A DNA stretch of 64,000 nucleotides from Pseudomonas sp. RGM2987. GTDB taxonomy: Bacteria; Pseudomonadota; Gammaproteobacteria; Pseudomonadales; Pseudomonadaceae. Positions within the stretch are counted from its first letter, which is position 1, and every line of letters begins with the position of its first letter. Positions 30,159 through 40,727 of this stretch are shown here, piece by piece. The notes below the pieces were generated by a model. That model saw only the letters and a list, made by a program, of their open reading frames with translations, was not told the origin of the DNA and ran no database searches. Made by a program: the position numbers and the translations under genes. The DNA is taken from NCBI RefSeq assembly GCF_022952855.1, contig NZ_JALJDX010000207.1:1-64000 (forward strand). The letters are read 5' to 3'.

Positions 30159-31334
30159 ATGGCTTGGAATGAGCCGGGTGGCAACTCGAATAACCAGGAT
30201 CCCTGGGGCGGCAAGCGTCGTAACAACGGCGACCGCAAGGGGCCACCGGATCTCGATGAGGCCTTCCGCAAGCTGCAGGAAAGCCTGAACGGTTTGTTCG
30301 GTGGTGGTAAGAAACGCGGTGACGATGGCGGCGGTCGTCCGGGCAAGGGCGGCGGTTTCGGCCTGCTCGGCATCGGTCTTGTCGTGCTCGCGGCTGTCTG
30401 GCTGTACAGCGCCGTGTATGTCGTGGACGAGCAGGAGCAGGCCGTGGTGCTGCGCTTCGGCAAGTATTACGAGACGGTTGGTCCGGGCCTGAACATCTAC
30501 TTCCCGCCAATCGATCAGAAGTACATGGAAAACGTCACGCGCGAGCGTGCCTACACCAAGCAGGGCCAGATGCTCACCGAAGATGAGAACATCGTCGAAG
30601 TGCCGCTGACCGTGCAGTACAAGATCACCAACCTGCAGGACTTCGTGCTGAACGTCGACCAGCCGGAAATCAGCCTGCAACACGCAACCGAAAGCGCCCT
30701 GCGCCATGTGGTGGGTTCCACCGCCATGGACCAGGTGCTGACCGAAGGCCGTGAACTGATGGCCAGCGAGATCAAGGAGCGCCTGCAACGGTTCCTCGAC
30801 ACCTATCGCACCGGCATCACCGTGACCCAGGTCAACGTGCAGAGCGCCGCGGCACCGCGTGAAGTCCAGGAAGCCTTCGATGACGTGATCCGCGCCCGTG
30901 AAGACGAGCAGCGTTCACGCAACCAGGCCGAAACCTATGCCAACGGCGTCGTGCCGGAAGCCCGTGGCCAGGCCCAGCGGATCATCGAGGACGCCAACGG
31001 TTACCGCGACGAAGTGGTCTCCCGTGCCAAGGGTGAGGCCGATCGCTTCACCAAGCTGGTGGCCGAGTATCGCAAGGCCCCTGAGGTGACCCGTCAGCGC
31101 CTGTACCTGGACACCATGCAGGAAGTCTTCAGCAACACCAGCAAGGTCCTCGTGACCGGCAACAAGAACGGCCAGAGCAATCTGCTGTACCTGCCGCTGG
31201 ACAAGATGGTCGAGGGCGGTCGCAATACCAGCACGCCGCCGACCGGCAGCACGGCGGCCGCCAGCAATGAAGCCAATGCCCGTGCGGCGGCGGACCTGCA
31301 GCAACAGCAAGCACGTACCAGGGAGAGTCGCTGA
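30159..31334 (+). CDS. hflK: HflK, FtsH-modulating SPFH protein
   Basis: Inner-membrane SPFH/prohibitin protein of 391 residues that forms a cage with HflC around FtsH. ATG at 30159 (MAWNEPGG) with GGAGAG upstream. Gly/Asn-rich cytoplasmic N-terminus, one TM helix (about 68-88, 'GLLGIGLVVLAAVWLYSAVYVV'), then a periplasmic SPFH domain ('EQEQAVVLRFGKYYETV') and a long coiled coil with 'ARGQAQRIIEDAN'. The C-terminus is Ala/Gln/Thr rich. Overlaps hflC by 1 nt. Confidence 0.96.
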   Translation: MAWNEPGGNSNNQDPWGGKRRNNGDRKGPPDLDEAFRKLQESLNGLFGGGKKRGDDGGGRPGKGGGFGLLGIGLVVLAAVWLYSAVYVVDEQEQAVVLRFGKYYETVGPGLNIYFPPIDQKYMENVTRERAYTKQGQMLTEDENIVEVPLTVQYKITNLQDFVLNVDQPEISLQHATESALRHVVGSTAMDQVLTEGRELMASEIKERLQRFLDTYRTGITVTQVNVQSAAAPREVQEAFDDVIRAREDEQRSRNQAETYANGVVPEARGQAQRIIEDANGYRDEVVSRAKGEADRFTKLVAEYRKAPEVTRQRLYLDTMQEVFSNTSKVLVTGNKNGQSNLLYLPLDKMVEGGRNTSTPPTGSTAAASNEANARAAADLQQQQARTRESR

Positions 31335-32203
31335 TGAGCAATAAATCACTGATCGCCCTTATTGTCGGTGTCGTCGTGGCGATCGCTGCCTGGAACTGCT
31401 TCTACATCGTGGCTCAGACCGAGCGCGCGGTGTTGCTGCAATTCGGTCGCGTGGTCCAGGCGGATGTCCAGCCTGGCCTGCATGTGAAGGTGCCGTACGT
31501 CAACAAGGTGCGCAAGTTCGACGCTCGCCTGATGACGCTGGATGCGCCGACGCAACGCTTCCTGACGCTGGAAAAGAAAGCCGTGATGGTGGATGCCTAT
31601 GCCAAGTGGCGCGTGAAGGATGCCGAGCGCTTCTACACCGCGACGTCCGGCCTGAAGCAGATTGCCGACGAGCGCTTGTCCCGTCGCCTGGAATCGGGCC
31701 TGCGTGACCAGTTCGGTAAGCGCACGCTGCATGAAGTGGTGTCCGGTGAGCGTGATGCGCTCATGGCCGACATCACCCGTTCGCTGAACACGATGGCGGA
31801 AAAGGAGCTGGGTATCGAAGTGGTCGATGTCCGGGTCAAGGCCATCGACCTGCCGAAGGAAGTGAACCGCAGCGTGTTCGAGCGGATGAGCACCGAGCGC
31901 GAGCGTGAAGCCCGCGAGCACCGCGCCAAGGGTAACGAGCTGGCCGAGGGCATTCGTGCCGACGCCGATCGCCAACGTCGCGTGCTGCTGGCTGAAGCCT
32001 ATCGTGAATCGGAAGAGGTTCGCGGTGATGGCGACGCCCAGTCCGCCGCGATCTACGCCAAGGCCTACGGCCAGGACCAGGAGTTCTACGCGTTCTACCG
32101 TAGCCTGCGTGCCTACCGTGAAAGCTTCGCGAACAAATCCGACGTATTGGTCCTGGACCCAAGCAGCGACTTCTTCCATTACCTGGAGAAGGCCAAGCCT
32201 TGA
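31334..32203 (+). CDS. hflC: HflC, FtsH-modulating SPFH protein
   Basis: Partner of HflK, 289 residues. N-terminal signal anchor (about 5-24), SPFH domain ('TERAVLLQFGRVVQADVQPGLH') and a coiled coil ('RAKGNELAEGIRADADRQRR'). Together they restrict access of membrane substrates to the FtsH protease. The gene starts inside the hflK stop (TGATG) and closes the operon that begins at nnr. Confidence 0.96.
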   Translation: MSNKSLIALIVGVVVAIAAWNCFYIVAQTERAVLLQFGRVVQADVQPGLHVKVPYVNKVRKFDARLMTLDAPTQRFLTLEKKAVMVDAYAKWRVKDAERFYTATSGLKQIADERLSRRLESGLRDQFGKRTLHEVVSGERDALMADITRSLNTMAEKELGIEVVDVRVKAIDLPKEVNRSVFERMSTEREREAREHRAKGNELAEGIRADADRQRRVLLAEAYRESEEVRGDGDAQSAAIYAKAYGQDQEFYAFYRSLRAYRESFANKSDVLVLDPSSDFFHYLEKAKP

Positions 32204-32528
32204 TACGGCGTTGACCTTGGGGCACTCCGCCCGGCGGCTAAAGCGTCGGGCGGGGTGATCCTTTGGGAAAACGTGTGTATGATGCGGCAGCCGGGAAATT
32301 CCCGGCTTTTTTGCGTCTGCACGTTCGATTGCGGTTCAAGTGGCAGGCGTCGGGTTGAACGACTCGACAGGTTTTTCGAGGAAAGTGCCGGACGAGGCCG
32401 ATTGCAGGCCATTCGTCACGTCGCTCTTGCGCGTGTTTAACCCATGGGGTGCGCATGACGCAGGCATTTTCTGCTTCACTCAAGGCTTGCCCGAGGGCTG
32501 GCCGCCCGGACCATAGGGGAATGGCGTA
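32204..32528. promoter_or_regulatory. Gene-free region between hflC and hisZ with two hairpins
   Basis: The first hairpin is a 10-bp stem, CCGCCCGGCG at 32227-32236 and CGTCGGGCGG at 32244-32253, without a T-run. The second (32289-32312) is a terminator. No small membrane gene of the DUF2065 type, which I recall at this place in other pseudomonads, could be read in any frame. The remaining 200 bp before hisZ presumably hold its promoter, but no convincing -35/-10 pair is visible. Confidence 0.5.
32289..32312 (+). terminator. Rho-independent terminator of the nnr-hflC operon
   Basis: GCCGGGAA / TTCCCGGC stem with a tiny loop followed by TTTTTT. Confidence 0.85.
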
Positions 32529-33716
32529 ATGGCAACGGTAGACCGCTGGCTGCTGCCAGATGGCATCGAAGAAGTACTGCCACCGGAAGCTGCGCGTATC
32601 GAAGTAGCGCGTCGGCAGGTGTTGGATCTGTTCCAGAGCTGGGGTTACGAATTCGTCGTTACCCCGCATATCGAGTACCTGGAATCCCTGCTGACCGGCG
32701 CGGGCCAGGACCTGGATCTGCGCACCTTCAAGGTTATCGACCCGCAGTCGGGCCGGCAGATGGGCTTTAGGGCCGACATCACGCCGCAAGTGGCGCGCAT
32801 CGACGCCCACACCCTGCGCCGCGAAGGCCCCAACCGCCTGTGCTATGCCGGCAGTGTGCTGCACGCCCAGCCGCGGGCCTTGTCATCGTCGCGCAGCCCG
32901 ATCCAGCTGGGCGCCGAGTTGTATGGCGACGCCAGCCCGAGCAGCGACGTAGAAGTCATCAGCCTGATGTTGGCCATGTTGCAACTGGCTGACGTGCCGG
33001 ATGTCCACATGGACCTGGGGCATGTCGGCATCTACCGCGGCCTGGCCCGCGCGGCCGGTTTGTCCGGCGAAGTGGAACAACAGTTGTTCGACGCCCTGCA
33101 ACGCAAGGCCATTGACGAAGTCATCAGCCTGACCGAAGGCTTGCCGGCAGACCTGTCGGGCATGCTGCGGGCGCTGGTGGACCTGTGTGGCGGGCGTGAG
33201 GTGCTGGAGGCTGCCCGTGAGCGCCTGGCCCAGGCGCCGGCGCCGGTATTGGCGGCGCTGGACGACTTGCTGGCCATTGCCGAGCGGCTGTCGGTGCGCT
33301 TCCCCGAGCTGCCGTTGTATTTCGACCTGGGTGAGTTGCGCGGTTATCACTACCACACCGGTGTCGTGTTTGCGGTCTTCGTACCGGGCGTGGGCCAGTC
33401 CATCGCCCAGGGCGGTCGCTATGACGATATCGGCGCCGACTTCGGTCGCGCCCGTCCGGCCACCGGCTTCTCTACCGATTTGAAAACCCTGGTGACCCTG
33501 GGGCGTGCTGAAATCGAGCTACCGTCCGGCGGTATCTGGATGCCTGACAGTACGGATGCGGCACTCTGGCAGACGGTCTGCCAGTTGCGCAGTGAGGGTC
33601 AGCGAGTCGTCCAGGCTTTGCCTGGGCAACCCGTGGCCGCCGCCCGTGAAGCGGACTGCGACCGGCAATTGATTCAGCAGAATGGGCTTTGGCAAGTATT
33701 GCCGCTGGCTTCTTGA
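32529..33716 (+). CDS. hisZ: ATP phosphoribosyltransferase regulatory subunit HisZ
   Basis: HisS-like protein of 395 residues that binds the short form of HisG and makes it active and histidine-sensitive. The N-terminal 310 residues are a class II aminoacyl-tRNA synthetase fold ('[16 protein letters not shown]', '[15 protein letters not shown]', '[20 protein letters not shown]'), but the anticodon-binding domain of true HisRS is missing, which decides for HisZ. purA follows after 54 bp, the usual Pseudomonas pairing. Confidence 0.94.
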   Translation: MATVDRWLLPDGIEEVLPPEAARIEVARRQVLDLFQSWGYEFVVTPHIEYLESLLTGAGQDLDLRTFKVIDPQSGRQMGFRADITPQVARIDAHTLRREGPNRLCYAGSVLHAQPRALSSSRSPIQLGAELYGDASPSSDVEVISLMLAMLQLADVPDVHMDLGHVGIYRGLARAAGLSGEVEQQLFDALQRKAIDEVISLTEGLPADLSGMLRALVDLCGGREVLEAARERLAQAPAPVLAALDDLLAIAERLSVRFPELPLYFDLGELRGYHYHTGVVFAVFVPGVGQSIAQGGRYDDIGADFGRARPATGFSTDLKTLVTLGRAEIELPSGGIWMPDSTDAALWQTVCQLRSEGQRVVQALPGQPVAAAREADCDRQLIQQNGLWQVLPLAS

Positions 33717-35063
<1,347 letters not shown>

Positions 35064-35082
35064 TAAGTCGTTGATGTAAAAA

Positions 35083-35112
35083 ACAAAGGACCCTTGTTTG
35101 GGTCCTTTGTCG
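35083..35112 (+). terminator. Rho-independent terminator of purA
   Basis: Perfect 11-bp stem ACAAAGGACCC / GGGTCCTTTGT with loop TTGTTT. Confidence 0.92.
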
Positions 35113-35213
35113 TTTCTGCCGGCCCGGCGGCACGACACTTGCTGTGAATGTCCATTACAGGCACCTCTTGACGAGTGCCATCAAATTAATGGCGTTTGCT
35201 AGAGGGATTTCCC

Positions 35214-37148
35214 GTGTCGGCTGTTCTCTCATTGTTACAAAGCCGTTTGCTGCGGCCGGTGTTCGTTACCCTTGGTATCGCCCTTTTGGTGCAGGTGCTG
35301 GTGGCTGTCGCGCTGACCCGAAGCACGGTCACGGCCCTCGAGGCGGACCTCGGTTCGCGGCTGGGGGCTGACAGTCAGAAGCTCTCGGCTGAGCTGGAAC
35401 AGGCCGGGCGCGAAGTCACCTCAAGCCTGGACAGTCTGTCCGCCAATACCCGTCAGCGCCTGAATGCCGGGCTTTCTGCCCGTCTGAAGGATGAACAGGC
35501 GCAGCTGCGTGGCACCCTGGAAAAGGACTTGCGCGATTCCGCCAATGATATGGCGCAACTCCTGGCCTCCGTCGCACCCCGCGCCATGTGGGACAACGAC
35601 GTCCCTACGCTGTCCGAGTTCGCCCGTCGCGCCCAGCGCAATCCCAACGTGCTGTTCGTCATTTACGACGACGCTGCCGGTGAGCACCTGACCCGCTACC
35701 TGAACCGGGAAAACCCGATCAACAAGGCCTTGCTGGAAAAGGGCAAGGGCGAGCGGGCGTTGGACAAAGTGCTGGATGCGGCGAAGAGCGATCCATCGGT
35801 GTATTACCTGGAAGCCTCGATCAACCCCAACGGCGTGGAGATCGGCAAGGTCTTGATGGGCGTCTCCACGGCGTCCGTGGAGACCGACCTGGAGGCGCTG
35901 GACCAGCGCTTCGCGGCTCTGATTGCCAGCAGCGACCAGTTGGTCGGTGACAGCCTCAAGGGGGCTGCGGCCGACAGCGCCACCGCCATGCGCGGCCGCC
36001 TGCAATCGGCGCAGGCCACCGCCACGCAGATGCAGACCAACACCGCCAGCACCGTGCAGGAAGCTGCCAGTACCTTACGCTGGCGCATCGGCCTGGGCCT
36101 GGCGCTGGTGGGCTTTGGTGTGTTGCTGCTGTTGGCCGTGGTCCTGGGGCGCCGGGTGGTCAACCGCCTGAAGCTGTTGATCGCGGCGATGAATGATCTG
36201 GCGGCGGGCGAGGGTGACTTGACCAAGCGCGTGCAAATCAGCAGCAAGGACGAAATCGGCGACATGGCCTCGGCGGTCAATCGCTTTGTGGATAAGTTGC
36301 AGCCCATCGTGCGCGAGGCAGGCGATGTCGCCCAGCGCACCGGTGTGGAAATCGGCGCGATGACTTTGCGTAACTCCGGCGCCGATGCCGCGGCCGGGAT
36401 GCAGCGCGATGAGGTGGCCGAGAGCCTGCGTGCGCTGTCGCAAATGGCCGATGAGGCGCAATCGGAAAGCCAGGCCATGCAGGCGGCCTTGCAACAAGTG
36501 GTGGAGATTCGCCAGGCCACCGACGAAAACACCCGGACCTCGGCCAAGGTCAGCGGTTTGATCGAGGCACTGGCCGGACAGGTGGACACCGGGGCAAAAG
36601 TTATCGAGCGGCTGGCGCAGCAGAGCGAGCAGATCGAAGTGGTATTGACGGTGATCCACGGCATCGCCGAGCAGACCAACCTACTGGCCTTGAACGCGGC
36701 CATCGAAGCCGCGCGGGCCGGGGAAACCGGGCGTGGCTTTGCGGTGGTGGCCGATGAGGTGCGGGCGTTGGCGAGCAAGACCCAAAGCTCCACGGGCGAC
36801 ATCCAGGCGCATATCGTGGCGTTGCAGCAAGGCGCTCGCGAAGCGGTGGCGGCGATTGGCCAGGCCGGGCGCCAGGCCAACGAGGGCTTGCTGGTGCTGC
36901 GTGACAGCGCGCGTTTGCAGCAATCGGTGCAGACCTCCGTGGAGCAGGTGCACGCGGCCATCGGTCTTGCGACCCAGGCGGCAGCCCATCAGGCCCAGGG
37001 CGCGCAAGCGGTGCGCGGAAGAGTGGAAACCATCCACGTCCAGGCTGAGAAAGCCGCCCAGGCCGTGGTCGAGACCACTGCCAGCGGCAAGGTGCTGGAC
37101 GGCCTGGCGGCGCAGTTGAAAGCGAGCCTGGGGCAGTTCAGGGCTTGA
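35214..37148 (+). CDS. Methyl-accepting chemotaxis protein
   Basis: Chemoreceptor of 644 residues from GTG at 35214 (AGAGGG upstream). TM1 at about 14-35, a periplasmic sensor region of about 255 residues, TM2 at about 291-313, a HAMP domain ('[22 protein letters not shown]' split over residues 325-350), and a cytoplasmic signalling domain whose hairpin tip '[18 protein letters not shown]' lies near residue 485-502. The sensor is mostly helical and its ligand cannot be read. No other chemotaxis gene is adjacent; monocistronic. Confidence 0.92.
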   Translation: MSAVLSLLQSRLLRPVFVTLGIALLVQVLVAVALTRSTVTALEADLGSRLGADSQKLSAELEQAGREVTSSLDSLSANTRQRLNAGLSARLKDEQAQLRGTLEKDLRDSANDMAQLLASVAPRAMWDNDVPTLSEFARRAQRNPNVLFVIYDDAAGEHLTRYLNRENPINKALLEKGKGERALDKVLDAAKSDPSVYYLEASINPNGVEIGKVLMGVSTASVETDLEALDQRFAALIASSDQLVGDSLKGAAADSATAMRGRLQSAQATATQMQTNTASTVQEAASTLRWRIGLGLALVGFGVLLLLAVVLGRRVVNRLKLLIAAMNDLAAGEGDLTKRVQISSKDEIGDMASAVNRFVDKLQPIVREAGDVAQRTGVEIGAMTLRNSGADAAAGMQRDEVAESLRALSQMADEAQSESQAMQAALQQVVEIRQATDENTRTSAKVSGLIEALAGQVDTGAKVIERLAQQSEQIEVVLTVIHGIAEQTNLLALNAAIEAARAGETGRGFAVVADEVRALASKTQSSTGDIQAHIVALQQGAREAVAAIGQAGRQANEGLLVLRDSARLQQSVQTSVEQVHAAIGLATQAAAHQAQGAQAVRGRVETIHVQAEKAAQAVVETTASGKVLDGLAAQLKASLGQFRA

Positions 37149-37168
37149 TCGTTGCCCGGGCTGACCTC

Positions 37169-37244
37169 ATCGCGAGCAGGCTCGCTCCCACAGCTGTCCT
37201 CGAGTGTGTACTCGGGCCAATGTGGGAGCGAGCCTGCTCGCGAT
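37169..37244. repeat. REPIN, family A variant (AGGCTCGCTCCCAC)
   Basis: Inverted pair atcgcgagcaggctcgctcccac ... gtgggagcgagcctgctcgcgat. The core differs from the other family A pairs (CGAGCCTG instead of CGGGCTTG), and both arms share the change. Inner loop also contains 'cctcgagtgtgtactcggg'. Confidence 0.9.
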
Positions 37245-37251
37245 AGCCATT

Positions 37252-38817
37252 TCAGCGGTCCAGATACATCCGCGTCGTCAGCAAATAAACCGGCAACCCC
37301 GACACCACGATCAGCAGCGCCGCATAAGGCGCTGCGGCCGCGAACTCCACGTTCGAGGTATGAGCCCAGACAGCCGTCGCCAACGTGTTGAGCCCGGTTG
37401 GACTCAGCAGCAGCGTGGCGGTCAGCTCCTTCATGGCATCCAGGAACACCAGCGCGAACGCGGCGCCCAGCGCCGGGAAGATGATCGGCAGGGTCACCCG
37501 GCAAAAAGCACTGAACGAAGACGCGCCCAAGGTGCGGGCCGCCTCCTCCAGCTGCGGTGCGGCTTTGTTCAAGGCAGTGCGCACCGGGGCCTGGGCCAGC
37601 GGCAGGAACAGCAGTGCATAGGCGATCAGCAGCAAACCTGAGGTCTGGTACAGCGCCGGCACATAGTGCAGCGCGAAATACACCAGGCTCAGGGCGATCA
37701 CCAGTCCCGGCAGCGCGTGCAGCAGATAGGGCAGGCGTTCGGCCCACACGGCCAGCCGGCCCTTGTAGCGCACCACCAGCAGGCCCACCGGCACGGCCAG
37801 TACCAGGCAGAGCGCGGCGCCGCCAAGTGACAGCGCCAGCGACGACAGCAACGCCTCGCTGATCTCGCCGATCGGGAACGCGGCGGAAGTGCCGACCAGC
37901 AGCCAATACACCAGCATCCCCAAGGGAATACCGCTGCCGATCACCGTCAGGAGCAGGCAGTACGCCTGGCCGAGAAGGGCCCAAGGTCCCAGTCGCACTT
38001 GTTCGGCCTGACGCGCCGCGCCCTGGCCGGTGCGCACATGGCGCCCCTTGCCTCGCACCCGCAACTCCAGCCAGAGCAGAATCAGGCACAGCACCAGCAA
38101 GACCGCCGACAGCATGGCCGCGTTGGCGTTGCTGAATTCCAGCTCGAACTGCTGGTAGATGGCGGTGGTGAAGGTTTGCAGGCCGATGATCGACAGTGCG
38201 CCGAACTCCACCAGCATGTGCAATGCAATCAGCAACGAGCCGGCCAGCAACGAGGGCCAGAGCAGCGGAAGCGTGACCCGAAAGAACACGCCCCAGCGGT
38301 TCTGCCCCAGGGTGCGGGCGGATTCTTCCAGGGATGGGTCCAGGTTGCGCAACGTGGCTGCCACCGGAAGAAAGATCAGCGGGTACTTCGACAGGCTCAT
38401 CACCAGGATCGCCCCGCCCAGGCCTTCGAACTGCGCGCTGAGGGACACCCAGGTGAAACTGCTGACAAACGCCGGCACCGCGAACGGCAGGCAGAGGATC
38501 ACCCCCCATACCCGGCGTCCGGGTAGATTGCTGCGCTCCAGCAACCAGGCCAGGGACAGCCCGATGACGCCGCAGGCCAGTGTGACGCCGAGCATCAACG
38601 CCAGGGTGTTGCGCAGCAACCCGAACACATACGGTCGCCATAGCAGATGCAGGGCCTCGGCCCAGCCCGCTTGCCAGGCCTTTGTTGCCACGTAGAGCAG
38701 GGGCAACGCGCTCAGCAGCACCAGCAACGCCACCGGCAACAACAGGCCGATGGGCGGGCGCTTGCGTCGGGGCAGATACCCAGCCGCCATGGACGGAGCG
38801 TTCAGCGATGTCGCCAT
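37252..38817 (-). CDS. Ferric-iron-type ABC transporter permease (FbpB/HitB-like)
   Basis: Inner-membrane permease of 521 residues with two fused binding-protein-dependent transport domains, about twelve TM helices in all. Each half carries an EAA-type loop ('LEESARTLGQNRWGVFFRVTLPLLWPSL' split at about 170-197; 'LEEAARTLGASSFSAFCRVTLPIIFPAL' at about 430-457) that docks on the ATPase. The fused architecture is that of FbpB/SfuB-type iron permeases. Its ATG overlaps the stop of the binding-protein gene. No ATPase gene follows. Confidence 0.9.
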   Translation of the reverse strand: MATSLNAPSMAAGYLPRRKRPPIGLLLPVALLVLLSALPLLYVATKAWQAGWAEALHLLWRPYVFGLLRNTLALMLGVTLACGVIGLSLAWLLERSNLPGRRVWGVILCLPFAVPAFVSSFTWVSLSAQFEGLGGAILVMSLSKYPLIFLPVAATLRNLDPSLEESARTLGQNRWGVFFRVTLPLLWPSLLAGSLLIALHMLVEFGALSIIGLQTFTTAIYQQFELEFSNANAAMLSAVLLVLCLILLWLELRVRGKGRHVRTGQGAARQAEQVRLGPWALLGQAYCLLLTVIGSGIPLGMLVYWLLVGTSAAFPIGEISEALLSSLALSLGGAALCLVLAVPVGLLVVRYKGRLAVWAERLPYLLHALPGLVIALSLVYFALHYVPALYQTSGLLLIAYALLFLPLAQAPVRTALNKAAPQLEEAARTLGASSFSAFCRVTLPIIFPALGAAFALVFLDAMKELTATLLLSPTGLNTLATAVWAHTSNVEFAAAAPYAALLIVVSGLPVYLLTTRMYLDR

Positions 38818-39827
38818 CAGTTCAGGCCGACTTCGCGTTCCAGCTCCAACGCTTCTTCGGCGTTGCCCAGGTCGGCCGGGGTGACTTTCGGTGGTTCCAG
38901 CTCACTGAATGGCTTGAGGCCGCGATCCGACACCATGCCCTTGTGCAGCGGGTATTCGGCGGACGTCTGGGTGATCACCCGCTGGCCTTCTTCGCTGGCC
39001 ATATAGGCAAGCAATTGCTGGGCTTGCTCGGGGTGTTTGCTGGACTTCAAGGCCGCGGCGCTGGACACCGTCACCAGCCCGCCGGCATCGCCGCCGGTGA
39101 AATAATGCAGTTTGGAAGCGAGCTGGCCTTTCTCTCGCTGCAAGGCGAACCAGTAATAGTTATTCACCAGCACAGCCGCCACTTCGCCGTTTTCCACAGC
39201 CTTGAGAGCGACCATGTTGTTGCTGTAGACCTTGCCGAAGGCGCGCAGCCCGGTGAGCCATTCCTCGGCGGCTTCCATTCCATGCAGTTTGATGATGGCA
39301 ACGGCCTGTTCCTGGAATGCGCCGCTGGTCGGTACGAAGCCGACCTTGCCTTGCCATTGCGGCTGGGCAAAATCGAGGACGGTCTTGGGCAGGTCTTTTT
39401 CGTCGACCCGTTTCGGGTTGTAGGCCACCACGCGCACGCGGGCGGTCACCCCCATCCAGGTGCCATTGCCAGCGACATAATCCTTGGGCAGCACATTCAG
39501 GGTGGCGTCGTCGATTTTCGCCAGCAGGCCTTGTTCGCCAAGTTTGTTCAGGGGCGGTGACTCTTCGGTGTAGATCACATCGGCGGGGGAGCGCTCGCCT
39601 TCTTCGACCACCTGGCTGGCCAGTTGATTGCTGCTGCCTTTGCGCACATTGACGTGGATGCCGGTCTTGGCTTCGAAGGCCTTGGCCAGCGCGTCGCCGA
39701 CTTCCTTGTGCTGGCCGTTGTAGAGGGTCAGTTCCACCTTGTCGGCGGCATGGGCGAGGGGTGTTGCGAGGGCCAGGCCGAGCAGGGTGCAGTTGAGCGC
39801 GCGGCGCAGGGTGGTTCCAGACATCAT
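38817..39827 (-). CDS. Periplasmic ferric-iron-type binding protein (FbpA/HitA-like)
   Basis: Binding protein of 336 residues with a signal peptide ending near 'PLAHAADKVELTLYNG' (cleavage about residue 27). The paired tyrosines in 'VNNYYWFALQ' are the iron-ligand tyrosines of FbpA-type proteins, and 'VYSNNMVALKAVENGEV' is a family block. The substrate is therefore probably Fe3+. The start can be the first or second ATG. Encoded directly before the permease; a Fur-like dyad lies about 45 bp upstream of the start. Confidence 0.88.
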   Translation of the reverse strand: MMSGTTLRRALNCTLLGLALATPLAHAADKVELTLYNGQHKEVGDALAKAFEAKTGIHVNVRKGSSNQLASQVVEEGERSPADVIYTEESPPLNKLGEQGLLAKIDDATLNVLPKDYVAGNGTWMGVTARVRVVAYNPKRVDEKDLPKTVLDFAQPQWQGKVGFVPTSGAFQEQAVAIIKLHGMEAAEEWLTGLRAFGKVYSNNMVALKAVENGEVAAVLVNNYYWFALQREKGQLASKLHYFTGGDAGGLVTVSSAAALKSSKHPEQAQQLLAYMASEEGQRVITQTSAEYPLHKGMVSDRGLKPFSELEPPKVTPADLGNAEEALELEREVGLN

Positions 39828-39870
39828 TCGCAGGGTTCCTCACTGTCGTGTAGCAAAAACTTGTAACAAT

Positions 39871-39890
39871 GATAAACGATATTGTTTCTC
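39871..39890 (-). promoter_or_regulatory. Possible Fur operator upstream of the iron importer
   Basis: Dyad GATAAACG-ATAT-TGTTTCTC preceded by AAT, giving 'aatgataa', which resembles one half of the Fur consensus GATAATGATAATCATTATC. I count only about half of the 19 consensus bases matching, so this is weak. Confidence 0.4.
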
Positions 39891-39929
39891 ATGTGCGTCT
39901 GGATGTCCTGGGGGGGAGATGCGGGTCCC

Positions 39930-40061
39930 GTGGCGAGGGAGCTCGCTCCCGCTGGGCTACGAAGTAGCCCCAAAGGCTAAAGGCCCATCAGGCGAGCTAG
40001 GCAAGGAGGACTTCGTCCTGGTGCGCCAGCCCGGTCCAGCGGGAGCAAGCGCCCTCGCCAC
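39930..40061. repeat. REPIN, family B (long centre)
   Basis: GTGGCGAGGGAGCTCGCTCCCGCTGG on the left and CAGCGGGAGCAAGCGCCCTCGCCAC on the right; each arm has one or two changes relative to the family. The centre is longer than usual and contains an inner palindrome 'gaggacttcgtcctg'. With the Fur-like site this accounts for the gene-free stretch 39828-40149. Confidence 0.85.
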
Positions 40062-40090
40062 AGATACTGGTAAGCAAACCCCAGAAACGC

Positions 40091-40113
40091 AAAAACCCGC
40101 TTTCGCGGGTTTC
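40091..40113 (-). terminator. Terminator of the first tRNA-Leu gene
   Basis: AAAAACCCGC-TTTC-GCGGGTTTC, giving a T-run on the minus strand, 37 bp after the tRNA. Confidence 0.85.
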
Positions 40114-40149
40114 TGTGAGGATTCAAGGTCTTGACCTTGAAGCTTGAAT

Positions 40150-40236
40150 TGGTGCCCAGAAGAAGACTCGAACTTCCACGACCTTGCGGTCACCAGCACC
40201 TGAAGCTGGCGTGTCTACCAATTTCACCATCTGGGC
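40150..40236 (-). tRNA. tRNA-Leu (anticodon CAG), copy 1
   Basis: On the minus strand a full cloverleaf of 87 nt including encoded CCA: acceptor GCCCAGA / TCTGGGC, discriminator A, anticodon stem CCAGC/GCTGG with loop TTCAGGT (anticodon CAG, reads CUG), long variable arm typical of a class II tRNA-Leu, and T-loop GTTCGAGTC. The promoter is at 40271-40299. Confidence 0.96.
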
Positions 40237-40270
40237 AGCATCTTCAGCGTTGCCGCTGTCGATGTGGCGC

Positions 40271-40299
40271 ACTATACGGAGCGCATTTTGATCTGTAAA
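40271..40299 (-). promoter_or_regulatory. Sigma-70 promoter of tRNA-Leu copy 1
   Basis: On the minus strand TTTACA, a 17-bp spacer, TATAGT, followed 34 bp later by the tRNA. The GC-rich block after the -10 ('gcgcc') resembles a stringent discriminator. Confidence 0.85.
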
Positions 40300-40352
40300 C
40301 CCCTGTTTTTGTTTTAGTAATTACCAAAACGAAATTGCCGGGGCCGTAAACG

Positions 40353-40377
40353 AAAAAACCCGCTTTCGCGGGTTTTC
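40353..40377 (-). terminator. Terminator of the second tRNA-Leu gene
   Basis: AAAAAACCCGC-TTTC-GCGGGTTTT, almost identical to the terminator of copy 1; it makes copy 2 a separate unit from copy 1. Confidence 0.88.
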
Positions 40378-40413
40378 GTTAAGCTGGCAGGTCGACAACC
40401 TGCTGCTTGAAAT

Positions 40414-40500
40414 TGGTGCCCAGAAGAAGACTCGAACTTCCACGACCTTGCGGTCACCAGCACCTGAAGCTGGCGTGTCTACCAATTTCACCATCTGGGC
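40414..40500 (-). tRNA. tRNA-Leu (anticodon CAG), copy 2
   Basis: Identical in all 87 positions to copy 1 as read from the sequence. Same promoter type (40537-40565) and same kind of terminator, so the whole transcription unit of about 260 bp has been duplicated. Confidence 0.96.
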
Positions 40501-40536
40501 AGTATCGGCAACGTGTGTACGTCGTCGATGGCGCGC

Positions 40537-40565
40537 ACTATACGGAGCGTGTTTTTAACTGTAAA
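40537..40565 (-). promoter_or_regulatory. Sigma-70 promoter of tRNA-Leu copy 2
   Basis: TTTACA, 17-bp spacer, TATAGT on the minus strand. The spacer differs from copy 1 in its AT-rich half but keeps 'cgctccg' before the -10. Confidence 0.85.
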
Positions 40566-40727
40566 CCCCTCCCGACAAAAAAACCTGGAAATTTCACCAG
40601 CGGCGCGATCACAGGCTTCAAAGGATGGTCGAAGAGCTTCAGAAAGAGGATTCAGGCGCCTGAAATTTCCCGTTTCATTAAGCCTATGCCAAACTAACCC
40701 GCATATAGACAAGGTGAAAACTCTCTA

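Noticed and set aside
39871..39890. High-confidence Fur box
   Set aside because: Only about half of the 19 consensus positions match; kept as a weak candidate only.
40150..40500. Genomic island attachment at the tRNA-Leu genes
   Set aside because: No integrase gene and no partial tRNA 3'-end direct repeat is visible other than the full second copy.
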